Shown: positions 7,813 to 16,391 of the stretch, piece by piece
Numbering within the stretch: position 1 is the stretch's first letter
How the letters are laid out: each line of letters begins with the position of its first letter
Program-made: the position numbers and the translations under genes
Source of the DNA: Pantoea sp050157905
GTDB lineage: Bacteria; Pseudomonadota; Gammaproteobacteria; Enterobacterales; Enterobacteriaceae
Direction of reading: 5' to 3'
Length of the DNA: 64,000 nt
Assembly: GCF_050157905.1 (NCBI RefSeq)
Contig: NZ_JBKIWZ010000001.1
Span: 124,001-188,000, forward strand
Notes under the pieces: generated by a model
Told to the model about the DNA's origin: nothing
Seen by the model: the letters and a program-made list of their open reading frames with translations, nothing else
The model's database searches: none

Positions 7813-9228
7813 TTAGGCTCCACTTTTTTGTGCATTGTGTTGCGGTTGAGGCTGAGACTGACGTGATGGAATGCAGCGGTCAATCATCATAATGATGGCC
7901 GGGGTAATCAGCGCCACATACATATTGTCGATACCAAAAGGATTGCCCATCAGGAACCAGACGGAGGTGACCAGACAGGCACCAATCAGACCGGCATTCG
8001 CGCCCCGCGTACTCTTAAACCATGGCAGATAGAACGCCATAATCGCCACCACGGTGATCGACAGGCGGATCGCGCGGGTAAAGAAGGAGAGCTTCAGCAC
8101 TTCCGGGAAGAACAGGACAAACAGTAGCGGGAAGAAGCCGATAGCGATCGAGATCCAGCGCGTGACCTTAAATTCACGCTCCGGGGTCGGCTTACGATAA
8201 GGAACATAGAAATCTTTCACGACCAGCGAGGCAATAGCCAGCGCAACGGTGCCAACACTGACGAAGATGGAGGCCACCAGCGACGTAGTGACGATTCCGG
8301 CCAGCCACGGCGACATATCCTGCAGAAATACCGGCAGCGCATAGAGGCTGTTGATATCGGGATGCGCAAACTTCGCCGCTACGCCAATCAGCGCCATTGC
8401 CAGACCGATAGGCAGACAGAAGATAAAGGCGATCCAGGTCGCGCGTTTTGCAGACTTCACATCTTTAGTCGAGGAGATTGCCTGGATCACAAACTGGGTA
8501 CAGAAGATCGATCCCACGGTGCCGATCAGCCAGGCGACAATGGTGCTGGCCCCGACATGCCCATCCCATGTCCAGTAGAACGCGGGCATTTTCTCAATCA
8601 TCGGCGCGACGCCACCGGTCATCTTCAGCGCCACATAGAGAATAATCAGGATCCCGGCATATTTGATGGCGCTATGCAGCAGTGTTACCCAGGCGACGCC
8701 TTTCATGCCACCAAATGCAAAATAGAAGGTGCTGACTACCGCTGTAATAAACGCTGCCTGCGTCAGATTGATTTTCAGGACGGTGGAGATCGCCGCTGCA
8801 CCGCTGATGTAGTTACCGACGTTCACCAGCAACAGCGCATAGATCATGATCAGCGAGATGATATTTTTGGTCGAGCTGCCATATTTCTCGGCAATAGCAC
8901 CGGAGATCGTAATCTTGCCGGTGTTATAGATGCGTCTGACCAGAATCAGGCCAAACAGCGGAAAGCCAATCGCCGCGCCAATCACCGACCAGGAGGCGGC
9001 GAAGCCATCCTCAAAGGCCGCCTGGGCCGTGCCGATGGTTGATTTTGCTCCGATATATTCAGACATCAGCATGATGCCGACAATAAAGGCGGGCATGGCG
9101 CGCGAGCCTTCCATAAAGTCGCCGCTGGATTTACTGCGCAGCCGCCAGGTCAGCCAGGTAGTGAACAGGATATAGGCGACCACCATACCGACGATCAGTA
9201 AGGTACTTTCAGTTGAAAATGCTTTCAT
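7813..9228 (-). CDS. Sodium:solute symporter (SSS family)
   Basis: 471 aa with about 13 hydrophobic segments. It has features of the SSS/LeuT-fold family: the N-terminal helix, SGDFMEGSRAMP, then SEYIGAKSTIGTAQAAFEDG, and a GGMKGVAWVTLLHS segment near residue 170. GAGG is 5 nt before the second of two adjacent ATG codons, so 9228 is preferred over 9231. Relatives carry sugars, sialic acids, proline, acetate or pantothenate with Na+. Here it is presumably the uptake system for the substrate of the surrounding catabolic genes; it is coupled to the sialidase-like gene downstream. Substrate unknown. Confidence 0.88.
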   Translation of the reverse strand: MKAFSTESTLLIVGMVVAYILFTTWLTWRLRSKSSGDFMEGSRAMPAFIVGIMLMSEYIGAKSTIGTAQAAFEDGFAASWSVIGAAIGFPLFGLILVRRIYNTGKITISGAIAEKYGSSTKNIISLIMIYALLLVNVGNYISGAAAISTVLKINLTQAAFITAVVSTFYFAFGGMKGVAWVTLLHSAIKYAGILIILYVALKMTGGVAPMIEKMPAFYWTWDGHVGASTIVAWLIGTVGSIFCTQFVIQAISSTKDVKSAKRATWIAFIFCLPIGLAMALIGVAAKFAHPDINSLYALPVFLQDMSPWLAGIVTTSLVASIFVSVGTVALAIASLVVKDFYVPYRKPTPEREFKVTRWISIAIGFFPLLFVLFFPEVLKLSFFTRAIRLSITVVAIMAFYLPWFKSTRGANAGLIGACLVTSVWFLMGNPFGIDNMYVALITPAIIMMIDRCIPSRQSQPQPQHNAQKSGA

Positions 9229-9307
9229 CATGACCTCGATTGTTCTGGCAGATGGCGACCATCAGGCTCGTTCTCATCTGACCGGTAGAGTACAAAGGCG
9301 ATGGACG

Positions 9308-10192
9308 TTACTGCAGGTAGTGGTTCACGATTTGACGAATCTGCTGCTGCTCTTCGGCGCTGAACTGCACCGCATAGCGACTTTCACCGACCTCAAAGCC
9401 CTGCAGGCTGACCGCTTTTTTCACGGCGGCGGGTGAAAAACCGATGCTATAGAGCGCGGTGCGCAGTCCGGTCACGCTCTCCTGTGCCTGCTGCGAACCG
9501 GCGATATCTCCGGCGCTGAAGCGCGCCCAGATCGCGTTAATGGCCGCCGGGGCCACGTTAGCCAGTCCGGAAATGGCGGCGGAACAGCCCTCAACGAACC
9601 CCTGATGGATCAATGAATCCGGGCCGTTCAGAACATTGAAGCCTTTACAGTCGGCAGTGGCCTGCAGAAATCCGTTCAGGCTCTCATAGCTGCCTGCGGA
9701 GTCTTTGATGCCGACGATGTTTGGATGCGCCGCCAGTGTACGTACCGTTTCGGGCTGCAGGGTGTTGCCGGTGCGTGCCGGGATGTTATAGAGGAACAGC
9801 GGTACCGGAAGCGCATCCGCCACGCGCTGATAGTGATCAATCAGTTCCTGCTGTTTCAGCGGAACAAACCACGGTGTGATCGCGGAGACCGCGTCCACGC
9901 CCAGACGGCCAATCTGCTGCCCGAGCCGGATAGTTTCGCGGGTCGAAATCTCGCCGATATGTGCGACCACCGGCACCCGGCCGTTGACTTCATCCACGCA
10001 GGTGGTGGTGACGGCAATTTTCTCCTGCTCATTCAGCACAAAAAATTCGCCGTTAGTGCCGCCGCAGAAGATCCCGTTACCGGCATTGATTTGTCGTCTG
10101 ACCTGCTCGCGCTGCGTGACCGGATCAAAGGCCCCTTCACGGTCAAAAGTGGTGACGATGGCCGTCAGAATGCCCTCTATTTTCTTATTCAT
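9308..10192 (-). CDS. DapA/NanA-family Schiff-base aldolase
   Basis: 294 aa TIM-barrel protein. The pyruvate-binding motif is GGTNGEF (residues 44-50), the signature YNIPARTG carries Tyr135 and Arg140, and the Schiff-base lysine is Lys163 (GIKDSAG). Members cleave or form 2-keto-3-deoxy acids with pyruvate as one partner (DapA, NanA, KDG and related aldolases). The start at 10192 has GAGG 6 nt upstream; a 12-nt longer reading overlaps the preceding stop. It is unlikely to be the housekeeping DapA given its place between a symporter and an Fe-alcohol dehydrogenase. Substrate unknown, probably a C5-C9 2-keto-3-deoxy acid. Confidence 0.88.
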   Translation of the reverse strand: MNKKIEGILTAIVTTFDREGAFDPVTQREQVRRQINAGNGIFCGGTNGEFFVLNEQEKIAVTTTCVDEVNGRVPVVAHIGEISTRETIRLGQQIGRLGVDAVSAITPWFVPLKQQELIDHYQRVADALPVPLFLYNIPARTGNTLQPETVRTLAAHPNIVGIKDSAGSYESLNGFLQATADCKGFNVLNGPDSLIHQGFVEGCSAAISGLANVAPAAINAIWARFSAGDIAGSQQAQESVTGLRTALYSIGFSPAAVKKAVSLQGFEVGESRYAVQFSAEEQQQIRQIVNHYLQ

Positions 10193-10203
10193 AACAATCC
10201 TCA

Positions 10204-11352
10204 TTACGCCTGGCAGGAAGGAAACAGTGTCAGGTAGATGGCGCGCACATCGTCAGCGCTGACAGTCATCGGCACATTTTTCATCAGGCGCTGAACGTCG
10301 AGTGCCGCTTCCACCAAATAGGACAGGTGATCCGGGCTGATGCCCAGCTCTTCGAGACTGGCAGGCAGCTGCAGCCGCGCGACCAACGCGGTGAAATAAT
10401 TCACCAGCGCATGGGATTTCTCTTCATCGCTTAAATGGCTGTCGGCATCGGGCAGCAGGTCATAGGCCTGAGCGAACTTGCTCACTGCCGCAGGACGGAC
10501 AAAGCGCATGCAGGGTGCCAGCAGAATGGCGTTAGCGACCCCGTGTGGCAGATGATATTTGCCGCCGAGCGGATAGGAGAGGGCATGCACCAGATGGGTA
10601 CCGGCATGGGCGATGGCTGCGCCGCCATAGTAAGAGGCCCAGAGCATCTCCAGCCGTGCCTGTAAATTGTCGGGCTCACGCAGGGTGGTCTCAAGATGCG
10701 TAAACAGCTTCTTCATGCCGGTCAGTGCATAGTTGTCGCTAACCGGATTGGCGACGTTGGCCGTGAAGCACTCAATCAGATGGCAGAGCGCATCAATGCC
10801 GGTCGAAGAGGCGATGTGGGCGGGCATGCTGGTCGTGAGTTCCGGCACCAGCGCCACCACATCCGGCAGCATCACCGGGGAAATAATACCGACTTTAGTC
10901 TCTTTCTCCGGGATAGCCAGAATCGCATTGGGCGTGGCTTCAGAACCGGTTCCGGCGGTGGTCGGAATCAGTATCGAACGGGTGCGGCGCTGCGGCTTTT
11001 CACCTGCCAGCAGGGCGTCGAGCGACGGTGCTGTATCAAGGCAGAGCACAGAGAGCAGCTTCGCCACATCCAGTACGCTGCCACCGCCGATGCCGATCAC
11101 CATGTCAGCCTGCTGATGGGGAAGCGTCGCCAGGATCGCGGCGACATCGTGCTGGCTAGGCTCAGGCGGGACGCTGTTGACCAGGCAGAGCTGCGGAATC
11201 CGATCCCGCAGTTGCCCTATCAGCGCCTGTACCGCCGGAATCGCCTCAATATTACGATCCGTGACCACCACTGCGGCAGAGACGCCCTGTAGCAGATAGC
11301 GCATGTCATTCAGCGCCTGGTAGCCGCTGATTACCGTGCTGTTAATGTTCAT
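10204..11352 (-). CDS. Iron-containing alcohol dehydrogenase
   Basis: 382 aa, group III Fe-ADH fold. The dinucleotide site GGGSVLDVAK starts near residue 89, TTAGTGSEAT is at 131-140, and metal ligands by family pattern are Asp187, His191, His256 and His270 (GIDALCH; HALSYPLGGKYHLPHG). Position 260 is Tyr where FucO-type enzymes have a conserved His. It is the first gene of the leftward unit, 11 nt before the aldolase start, so it probably acts on the aldehyde or hydroxy acid linked to the aldol reaction. Its direction of reaction is unknown. Confidence 0.88.
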   Translation of the reverse strand: MNINSTVISGYQALNDMRYLLQGVSAAVVVTDRNIEAIPAVQALIGQLRDRIPQLCLVNSVPPEPSQHDVAAILATLPHQQADMVIGIGGGSVLDVAKLLSVLCLDTAPSLDALLAGEKPQRRTRSILIPTTAGTGSEATPNAILAIPEKETKVGIISPVMLPDVVALVPELTTSMPAHIASSTGIDALCHLIECFTANVANPVSDNYALTGMKKLFTHLETTLREPDNLQARLEMLWASYYGGAAIAHAGTHLVHALSYPLGGKYHLPHGVANAILLAPCMRFVRPAAVSKFAQAYDLLPDADSHLSDEEKSHALVNYFTALVARLQLPASLEELGISPDHLSYLVEAALDVQRLMKNVPMTVSADDVRAIYLTLFPSCQA

Positions 11353-11478
11353 TTCATCCCCTCTTTACCGTCGCAGCGAAGCACATGATTAATTTTGCTC
11401 AGCGCAATGCGAATCAAGTCACTCTGTGTGGCTAAATTTATAAGGCATATCGATTTCGATTAATTTGAACTTGCTCAC

Positions 11479-11508
11479 ATATAATCAATCATGATTGAAT
11501 ATAATCAA
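11479..11508. promoter_or_regulatory. Candidate DeoR-type operator in the divergent control region
   Basis: The 187-bp gap between the two divergent units contains ATATAATCAA twice, at 11479-11488 and 11499-11508, exactly 20 bp apart (two helical turns). Between and overlapping them is the perfect 14-bp palindrome TCAATCATGATTGA (11485-11498). The region is clearly AT-rich against its GC-rich surroundings. It is a likely site for the DeoR protein encoded at the end of the rightward unit, allowing joint control of both units. Confidence 0.55.
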
Positions 11509-11539
11509 ATGCAGCGGCAATTGCCTGACAGGAGTAAGG

Positions 11540-12799
11540 ATGAACTCATCAATATGGAAAACACCGGTGCTGGTCATCGCTGATGACTTTACCGGTGCCA
11601 ACGATGCCGGAAGCGGACTGGCCCGGGCCGGTGCCCGCGTGCAGGTGCTGTTTGGCCTGGAGGCGTCGTTGCCGGATGAGGTGGCGGATGTACTGGTCAT
11701 CAGCACCGATAGCCGGGCCGTCAGCGCCGGGCAGGCGGCGGCACGCGTCACGCAGGTGGTGCAGCACTACACGACACAGTTTCAGCCGGGCTGGCTGTTT
11801 AAGAAGATGGACTCCACGCTGCGCGGCAACGCCGGTACGGAAACAGTGGCAGCGTTGCGCGCCAGCGGCAAAACCCTGGCGCTGGTGGTGCCGGCGGTGC
11901 CGCGACTGGGCCGCACGACACGGCAGGGTCACGTATGGGTCGATCAGCGTTTGCTGACGGAAACCGAATTTGCCAGCGATCCCAAAACCCCGATCCGCAG
12001 CGCCCGCGTTCTCGATCAGATGCAGATCGACGGCGCGGAGATCGATCTCGCGACGCTGCGCAGCGATCGGCTTGATGCTGTACTGGCCGCGGCGCAGGGG
12101 GTGGTGGTGGTGGATGCCGAAAATGAGGCCGATCTGACGCGGCTGATTGCGGCGGCGGCGCGACTGCACGAGAAGCCGCTGCTGGTCGGGGCCGCCGGAT
12201 TAAGCGATGCGCTGGGCGCGGCGCTCTCGGTTCGCCCGGCCCGGCCGGTGCTGGCGGTAGTGGGATCGATGAGTGACAGCGCGCAGCAGCAAATCGCTGT
12301 CCTGCAGCAGCAGCGGCCCGTTGCGATTGTGGACGTCGATATTGCTCAGCTGTTTCAGCAACCCGCGTGGCCGGATCGGACGCGCTGGATCGCGCAGGCA
12401 GCTGACGCGCTGCGGGCCGGTCGCCACACGGTGATCCGCACCTGTCAGCATCGCGCTCAGCGCCACGCGATCGATGCGCTCTGCCAGCAGCACAGTCTGA
12501 CGCGCCAGCAACTGGGTGAGGCGATCTGCCAGTTGCTGGGTGAGATGACCTTAAGCCTCTGCCGCGCCGCGCTGCCGCATGCGCTCTATCTGTCAGGGGG
12601 CGACGTGGCGATCGCCGTCGCGCAAGCGCTGGGTGCCAGCGGCTTCAACATTCAGGGTCTGGTGGCGGATTGTGTGCCGCACGGGGTTCTGCTTAGCAGT
12701 GAATTTACTCTGCCGGTGATGACCAAAGCGGGTGGCTTTGGTGATGCGAATACGCTGGTAGCAGCCATTGGTTTTATTGAGGAGAAGTCGAGTGAGTAA
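11540..12799 (+). CDS. dtnK: Four-carbon acid sugar kinase (DUF1537 family)
   Basis: 419 aa. The N-terminal DUF1537 domain starts with VLVIADDFTGANDAGSG, the acid-sugar-binding motif; the C-terminal nucleotide-binding domain has ALYLSGGDVAIAVAQAL near residue 355. Family members phosphorylate D-threonate or D-/L-erythronate at O4 with ATP. The ATG at 11540 has AGGAG 5 nt upstream; a 15-residue longer reading lacks this. The gene overlaps the following pdxA2 by 8 nt, the standard pairing for this pathway. Specificity for threonate versus erythronate cannot be read from the sequence, so dtnK is provisional. Confidence 0.85.
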   Translation: MNSSIWKTPVLVIADDFTGANDAGSGLARAGARVQVLFGLEASLPDEVADVLVISTDSRAVSAGQAAARVTQVVQHYTTQFQPGWLFKKMDSTLRGNAGTETVAALRASGKTLALVVPAVPRLGRTTRQGHVWVDQRLLTETEFASDPKTPIRSARVLDQMQIDGAEIDLATLRSDRLDAVLAAAQGVVVVDAENEADLTRLIAAAARLHEKPLLVGAAGLSDALGAALSVRPARPVLAVVGSMSDSAQQQIAVLQQQRPVAIVDVDIAQLFQQPAWPDRTRWIAQAADALRAGRHTVIRTCQHRAQRHAIDALCQQHSLTRQQLGEAICQLLGEMTLSLCRAALPHALYLSGGDVAIAVAQALGASGFNIQGLVADCVPHGVLLSSEFTLPVMTKAGGFGDANTLVAAIGFIEEKSSE

Positions 12800-13772
12800 A
12801 ATTATTGCGATTACGATGGGCGACCCGGCGGGCATCAGTCCGGAAATCATTATCAAATCACTCTCTGAAGGTGAGCTGAATGGGATTCCTGCCGTAGTGA
12901 TTGGCTGCGCCAGCACGCTGCGTCGCATCATGGCAATGAACATTACACCCCAGGCTGAATTACGGGTGCTGGATCGGGTGCAGGATGCGCACTTTGCGCC
13001 GGGCATCATTAATGTCATTGATGAGCCGCTGGCGGATCCCGCCGCCCTGAAGCCTGGCGTCGTGCAGAAAGAGGCGGGCGATCTGGCGTGGCGCTGCGTG
13101 AAGCGGGCAACCGCCCTGGCGCTGGCGGGGGAGGTTCACGCCATTGCCACCGCACCGCTGAACAAAGAGGCAATGCATGCCGCCGGTCATCTCTATCCGG
13201 GACACACCGAACTGCTGGCGCACCTGACCGACACCAGAGATTACGCGATGGTGCTCTACACCGACAAACTGAAAGTCATCCATGTCACGACCCACATCGC
13301 ACTGCGCAAATTCCTCGACACGCTGAACCAGACGCGCATCAAAACGGTGATAGAGATGGCGGACAGCTTCCTGCGCCGTGTGGGTAATCACGCCCCGCGC
13401 ATCGCGGTGGCGGGGGTTAATCCGCACGCCGGAGAAAACGGGCTGTTCGGGGATGAGGAGATTACGACGGTCGCGCCCGCGATTCAGGCGATGAAAGCGC
13501 AGGGCATAGACGTTTACGGACCCTGTCCGCCGGATACCGTGTTCCTGCAATGCCAGGAGGGGCTGTATGACATGGTGGTAGCGATGTACCACGATCAGGG
13601 ACACATTCCGCTTAAGCTGCTGGGCTTTTATGATGGCGTGAATATCACCGCAGGCCTGCCGTTTATCCGGACGTCTGCTGACCACGGTACGGCGTTTGAT
13701 ATCGCCTGGACAGGTAAAGCGAAGTCTGACAGCATGGCGATCTCAATTAAACTTGCGATGCAGCTCGCTTAG
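12792..13772 (+). CDS. pdxA2: PdxA2-type 4-phospho-D-threonate/erythronate dehydrogenase
   Basis: 326 aa from GTG at 12792, with AGGAG 7 nt upstream; it begins inside the kinase gene. PdxA fold: ITMGDPAGISPEII at the N-terminus, ATAPLNKEAMHAAGHLYPGHTELLAH in the middle and MYHDQGHIPLK near the C-terminus carry the divalent-metal histidines. PdxA2 proteins oxidise a 4-phospho C4 sugar acid at C3, and the 3-keto product decarboxylates to dihydroxyacetone phosphate. It is separated from the vitamin B6 enzyme PdxA by context: it sits with a DUF1537 kinase and a DeoR regulator, not with rsmA/surA. Confidence 0.9.
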   Translation: MSKIIAITMGDPAGISPEIIIKSLSEGELNGIPAVVIGCASTLRRIMAMNITPQAELRVLDRVQDAHFAPGIINVIDEPLADPAALKPGVVQKEAGDLAWRCVKRATALALAGEVHAIATAPLNKEAMHAAGHLYPGHTELLAHLTDTRDYAMVLYTDKLKVIHVTTHIALRKFLDTLNQTRIKTVIEMADSFLRRVGNHAPRIAVAGVNPHAGENGLFGDEEITTVAPAIQAMKAQGIDVYGPCPPDTVFLQCQEGLYDMVVAMYHDQGHIPLKLLGFYDGVNITAGLPFIRTSADHGTAFDIAWTGKAKSDSMAISIKLAMQLA

Positions 13773-13778
13773 GGAACT

Positions 13779-14543
13779 ATGAACGGACAGAGCCGTCTTG
13801 ATCAGATTATGGATTATCTGAAAAGTCATAATCTGGTGACTGTTGAGCAACTGGTTAATGCCATCTCCGCCTCACCCGCGACAATCCGGCGCGATCTGAT
13901 TAAGCTGGATAAAGAGGGCGTAATCAGCCGCAGTCATGGTGGCGTTACGCTGAACCGTTTTATTCCTGCCCAGCCCACCACGCTTGAGAAGCTGCAGCGT
14001 AATCTGGCGGAAAAACAGGCGATCGCGACCTCTGCCGCCAGTTTTGTCCGGGCGGGAGATGCGGTCGTGCTGGATGCGGGCACCACCATGCTGGAGCTGG
14101 CGCGTCAGCTTACGCATCTGCCGCTGCGGGTCATCACCGCAGACCTGCACATTGCGCTATTTCTGTCTGAGTTTAAGCAGATCGAAGTCACGATTATCGG
14201 TGGCCGAATTGACGACTCCAGCCAGTCCTGTGTGGGAGAGCATGGTCGCCGGTTGTTGCGCAGTATCAACCCAGACATCGCTTTTGTCAGCTGTAACTCC
14301 TGGAGCCTGGAGCGCGGCATTACTACGCCTACCGAGGAGAAAGCGGGCCTGAAGCACGATTTGCTGGCTAATGCCGCCCGGCGGGTATTGCTGGCGGACA
14401 GCAGTAAATATGGCTCCTGGTCGCTGTTCTGCGCGTCACCGGTGGACGATCTGACGGATGTCGTGACGGACCCCCGGTTAGATGAGGCTGTCTGTCGCAC
14501 GCTGCAGGAGCGCGGGATTACGCTGACGCTGAGCGCCGGATAA
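13779..14543 (+). CDS. DeoR/GlpR-family transcriptional regulator
   Basis: 254 aa. The N-terminal helix-turn-helix (about residues 5-57, LDQIMDYLKSHNLVTVEQL... ASPATIRRDLIKLDKEG) is followed by the DeoR sugar-phosphate sensor domain with VLDAGTTMLELA near 95 and GGRIDDSSQSCVGEHG near 147. It starts 6 nt after pdxA2 and is probably in the same unit. It most likely represses the divergent clusters and is released by a phosphorylated intermediate, as for other DeoR members; this is inferred. Confidence 0.9.
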   Translation: MNGQSRLDQIMDYLKSHNLVTVEQLVNAISASPATIRRDLIKLDKEGVISRSHGGVTLNRFIPAQPTTLEKLQRNLAEKQAIATSAASFVRAGDAVVLDAGTTMLELARQLTHLPLRVITADLHIALFLSEFKQIEVTIIGGRIDDSSQSCVGEHGRRLLRSINPDIAFVSCNSWSLERGITTPTEEKAGLKHDLLANAARRVLLADSSKYGSWSLFCASPVDDLTDVVTDPRLDEAVCRTLQERGITLTLSAG

Positions 14544-14550
14544 ACAGCAC

Positions 14551-14578
14551 GCGCAGATTACGGCGGGTAATGCTGCGC
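14551..14578. terminator. Hairpin between convergent deoR-type gene and speD
   Basis: Dyad GCGCAG-ATTAC / GTAAT-G-CTGCGC (14551-14561 and 14567-14578, one bulged G) fills the 43-nt gap between the two stop codons. There is no T tract, so the termination role is uncertain. Confidence 0.4.
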
Positions 14579-14586
14579 GCCTGATG

Positions 14587-15396
14587 TTACAGCGTCTTCA
14601 GTCCCACGGCGGGGATATTTCTGCCGTAATAGATCTCACGCATCTCCTTCCACAGCAGGTCGGTAATGCGCTTGTGCTCCTGCGGCGTAAGATCTTCCGG
14701 ACGGGTATTAAACAGGTAATGTTTCAGGTCAAATTCTTTCAGCAACATCTTGGTATGGAAGATGTTTTCCTGATAAACGTTCACATCCACCATGTCATAC
14801 ATTGCTTTCATATCTTCTGACATGAAGTTCTGAATGGAATTGATCTCATGATCGATAAAGTGCTTCATCCCCTTCACGTCGCGGGTGAAACCGCGCACCC
14901 GGTAATCGACGGTGACGATATCGGACTCCAGCTGATGAATCAGGTAATTCAGCGCCTTAAGCGGTGAGATCACGCCACAGGTCGACACTTCAATGTCTGC
15001 GCGGAAGGTGCACAGTCCGCCTTCGGGATGGCTTTCCGGATAGGTGTGTACGCAGATATGACTTTTATCGAGATGGGCCACGACCGAATTGGGCAGCGGG
15101 CCCGGATGCTCGGAGTTATCGATATCTCTGGGATCGATAGGCTCTTCGCTGACCAGAATCGTAACGCTGGCACCCTGCGGTTCATAATCCTGGCGGGCGA
15201 TATTCAGTACGTTGGCGCCAATGATGGAGCAGGTTTCCGTCAGAATCTCCGTCAGACGGTTAGCATTATATTGCTCATCGATATAGGCAATGTAGCCATC
15301 GCGTTCAGCTTCAGTATTCGCATAGCAGATATCGTAAATACAAAAACTCAGGCTTTTTGTCAGGTTGTTGAAGCCATGTAGTTTTAGCTTTTGCAA
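14587..15396 (-). CDS. speD: S-adenosylmethionine decarboxylase proenzyme
   Basis: 269 aa. It makes decarboxylated SAM for spermidine synthesis. The proenzyme self-cleaves at the Lys-Ser bond in HLDKSHICVHTYPESH (near residue 112) to give the pyruvoyl group; STCGVISP follows. The start is TTG at 15396, with the near-ideal ribosome site AAGGAGGTGA upstream; E. coli SpeD aligns from this residue. It lies 28 nt after speE in a speE-speD operon. The C-terminus runs slightly beyond E. coli (GLKTL after NIPAV). Confidence 0.96.
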   Translation of the reverse strand: MQKLKLHGFNNLTKSLSFCIYDICYANTEAERDGYIAYIDEQYNANRLTEILTETCSIIGANVLNIARQDYEPQGASVTILVSEEPIDPRDIDNSEHPGPLPNSVVAHLDKSHICVHTYPESHPEGGLCTFRADIEVSTCGVISPLKALNYLIHQLESDIVTVDYRVRGFTRDVKGMKHFIDHEINSIQNFMSEDMKAMYDMVDVNVYQENIFHTKMLLKEFDLKHYLFNTRPEDLTPQEHKRITDLLWKEMREIYYGRNIPAVGLKTL

Positions 15397-15424
15397 TTTC
15401 GTTCACCTCCTTAGAGATGCCCTA

Positions 15425-16288
15425 TCAGCTCGCGGCAGATAACGCATCTAACAGATATTGCGGCAGGGCAAAGCTGCCGGTATGGATCGCTGGCGTGTAG
15501 TAACGGCAGCGCAGGTCGGCGCGTGCAAAGCGCGACTGCAGCGTGGCGACATCATGCTGACGCAGCGCCGGGTTATCACTTGCCCAGGCAAAGGTCATGA
15601 TGCCGCCGTAATAGGTCGGGATTGCCGCCTGATAGAAGCTGACATCTGCAAAATAGTGACCCAGTTTACGATGACTGTTGACAGCTTCATCCTGCTGCAG
15701 GAAGCAGACGCCATTCTGCGCTACAAAGATGCCATTTTCATTAAGGGCCGCTTTACACCCTGCATAAAACTCCGACGTAAACAGACTTTCGCCAGGCCCA
15801 ATGGGGTCGGTGCAGTCAGAGATGATCACATCGAACGTCTCCTGCGTCTGATTAACGAAGTTTACCCCGTCATCAATCACCAGCGTAAAACGCGGATCGT
15901 CATAGGCACCGGCGCTGTGATTCGGCAGATACTGGCGGCAGAACGTCACGACACCTGCATCGATCTCTACCATGGTAATCTTCTCGACTTCAGGATGACG
16001 CGAGACTTCCCGCAGCATGGCGCCATCACCGCCGCCGATAATCAGAACGTGTTTCGCCGCCCCATGAGCCAGCAGCGGAACATGGGTCATCATTTCATGA
16101 TAGATAAATTCGTCGCGTTCGGTGGTCTGTACGACGCCATCCAGCGCCATAATCCGGCCCATCGCCGCATTTTCGAAGATGATTAAATCCTGATGCGCAG
16201 TCTTTTCACGGTACAGCGCTTTATCTACCGTGAAATACTGGCCAAAACCGGCATGAAGGGTTTCATACCACGTTTCATTATGGGCCAT
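15425..16288 (-). CDS. speE: Spermidine synthase
   Basis: 287 aa. It transfers the aminopropyl group from decarboxylated SAM to putrescine. Visible: the SAM-type site VLIIGGGDGAMLREVSRH, the acidic MVEIDAGV and the catalytic region DVIISDCTDPIGPGESLF. The start at 16288 (MAHNETWYETLH) has GAGGAG upstream and aligns with E. coli SpeE; the longer frame upstream has no similarity. First gene of the speE-speD operon. Confidence 0.97.
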   Translation of the reverse strand: MAHNETWYETLHAGFGQYFTVDKALYREKTAHQDLIIFENAAMGRIMALDGVVQTTERDEFIYHEMMTHVPLLAHGAAKHVLIIGGGDGAMLREVSRHPEVEKITMVEIDAGVVTFCRQYLPNHSAGAYDDPRFTLVIDDGVNFVNQTQETFDVIISDCTDPIGPGESLFTSEFYAGCKAALNENGIFVAQNGVCFLQQDEAVNSHRKLGHYFADVSFYQAAIPTYYGGIMTFAWASDNPALRQHDVATLQSRFARADLRCRYYTPAIHTGSFALPQYLLDALSAAS

Positions 16289-16391
16289 TGTGCTCTCCTC
16301 TGATGACATCGCCATGAAGATGGGCGGCACATGATAGCTAACAGTGACCGTGGTTGCACGGTCAATGTCCGGCTGCAGAGGGCGTGAGGGG

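Noticed and set aside
9308..10192. Housekeeping dihydrodipicolinate synthase DapA
   Set aside because: The catalytic motifs alone do not separate it, but its place in a catabolic operon with a symporter and dehydrogenases argues against lysine synthesis.
12792..13772. Vitamin B6 enzyme PdxA
   Set aside because: The pairing with a DUF1537 kinase and DeoR regulator and the absence of rsmA/surA neighbours point to the PdxA2 catabolic group.
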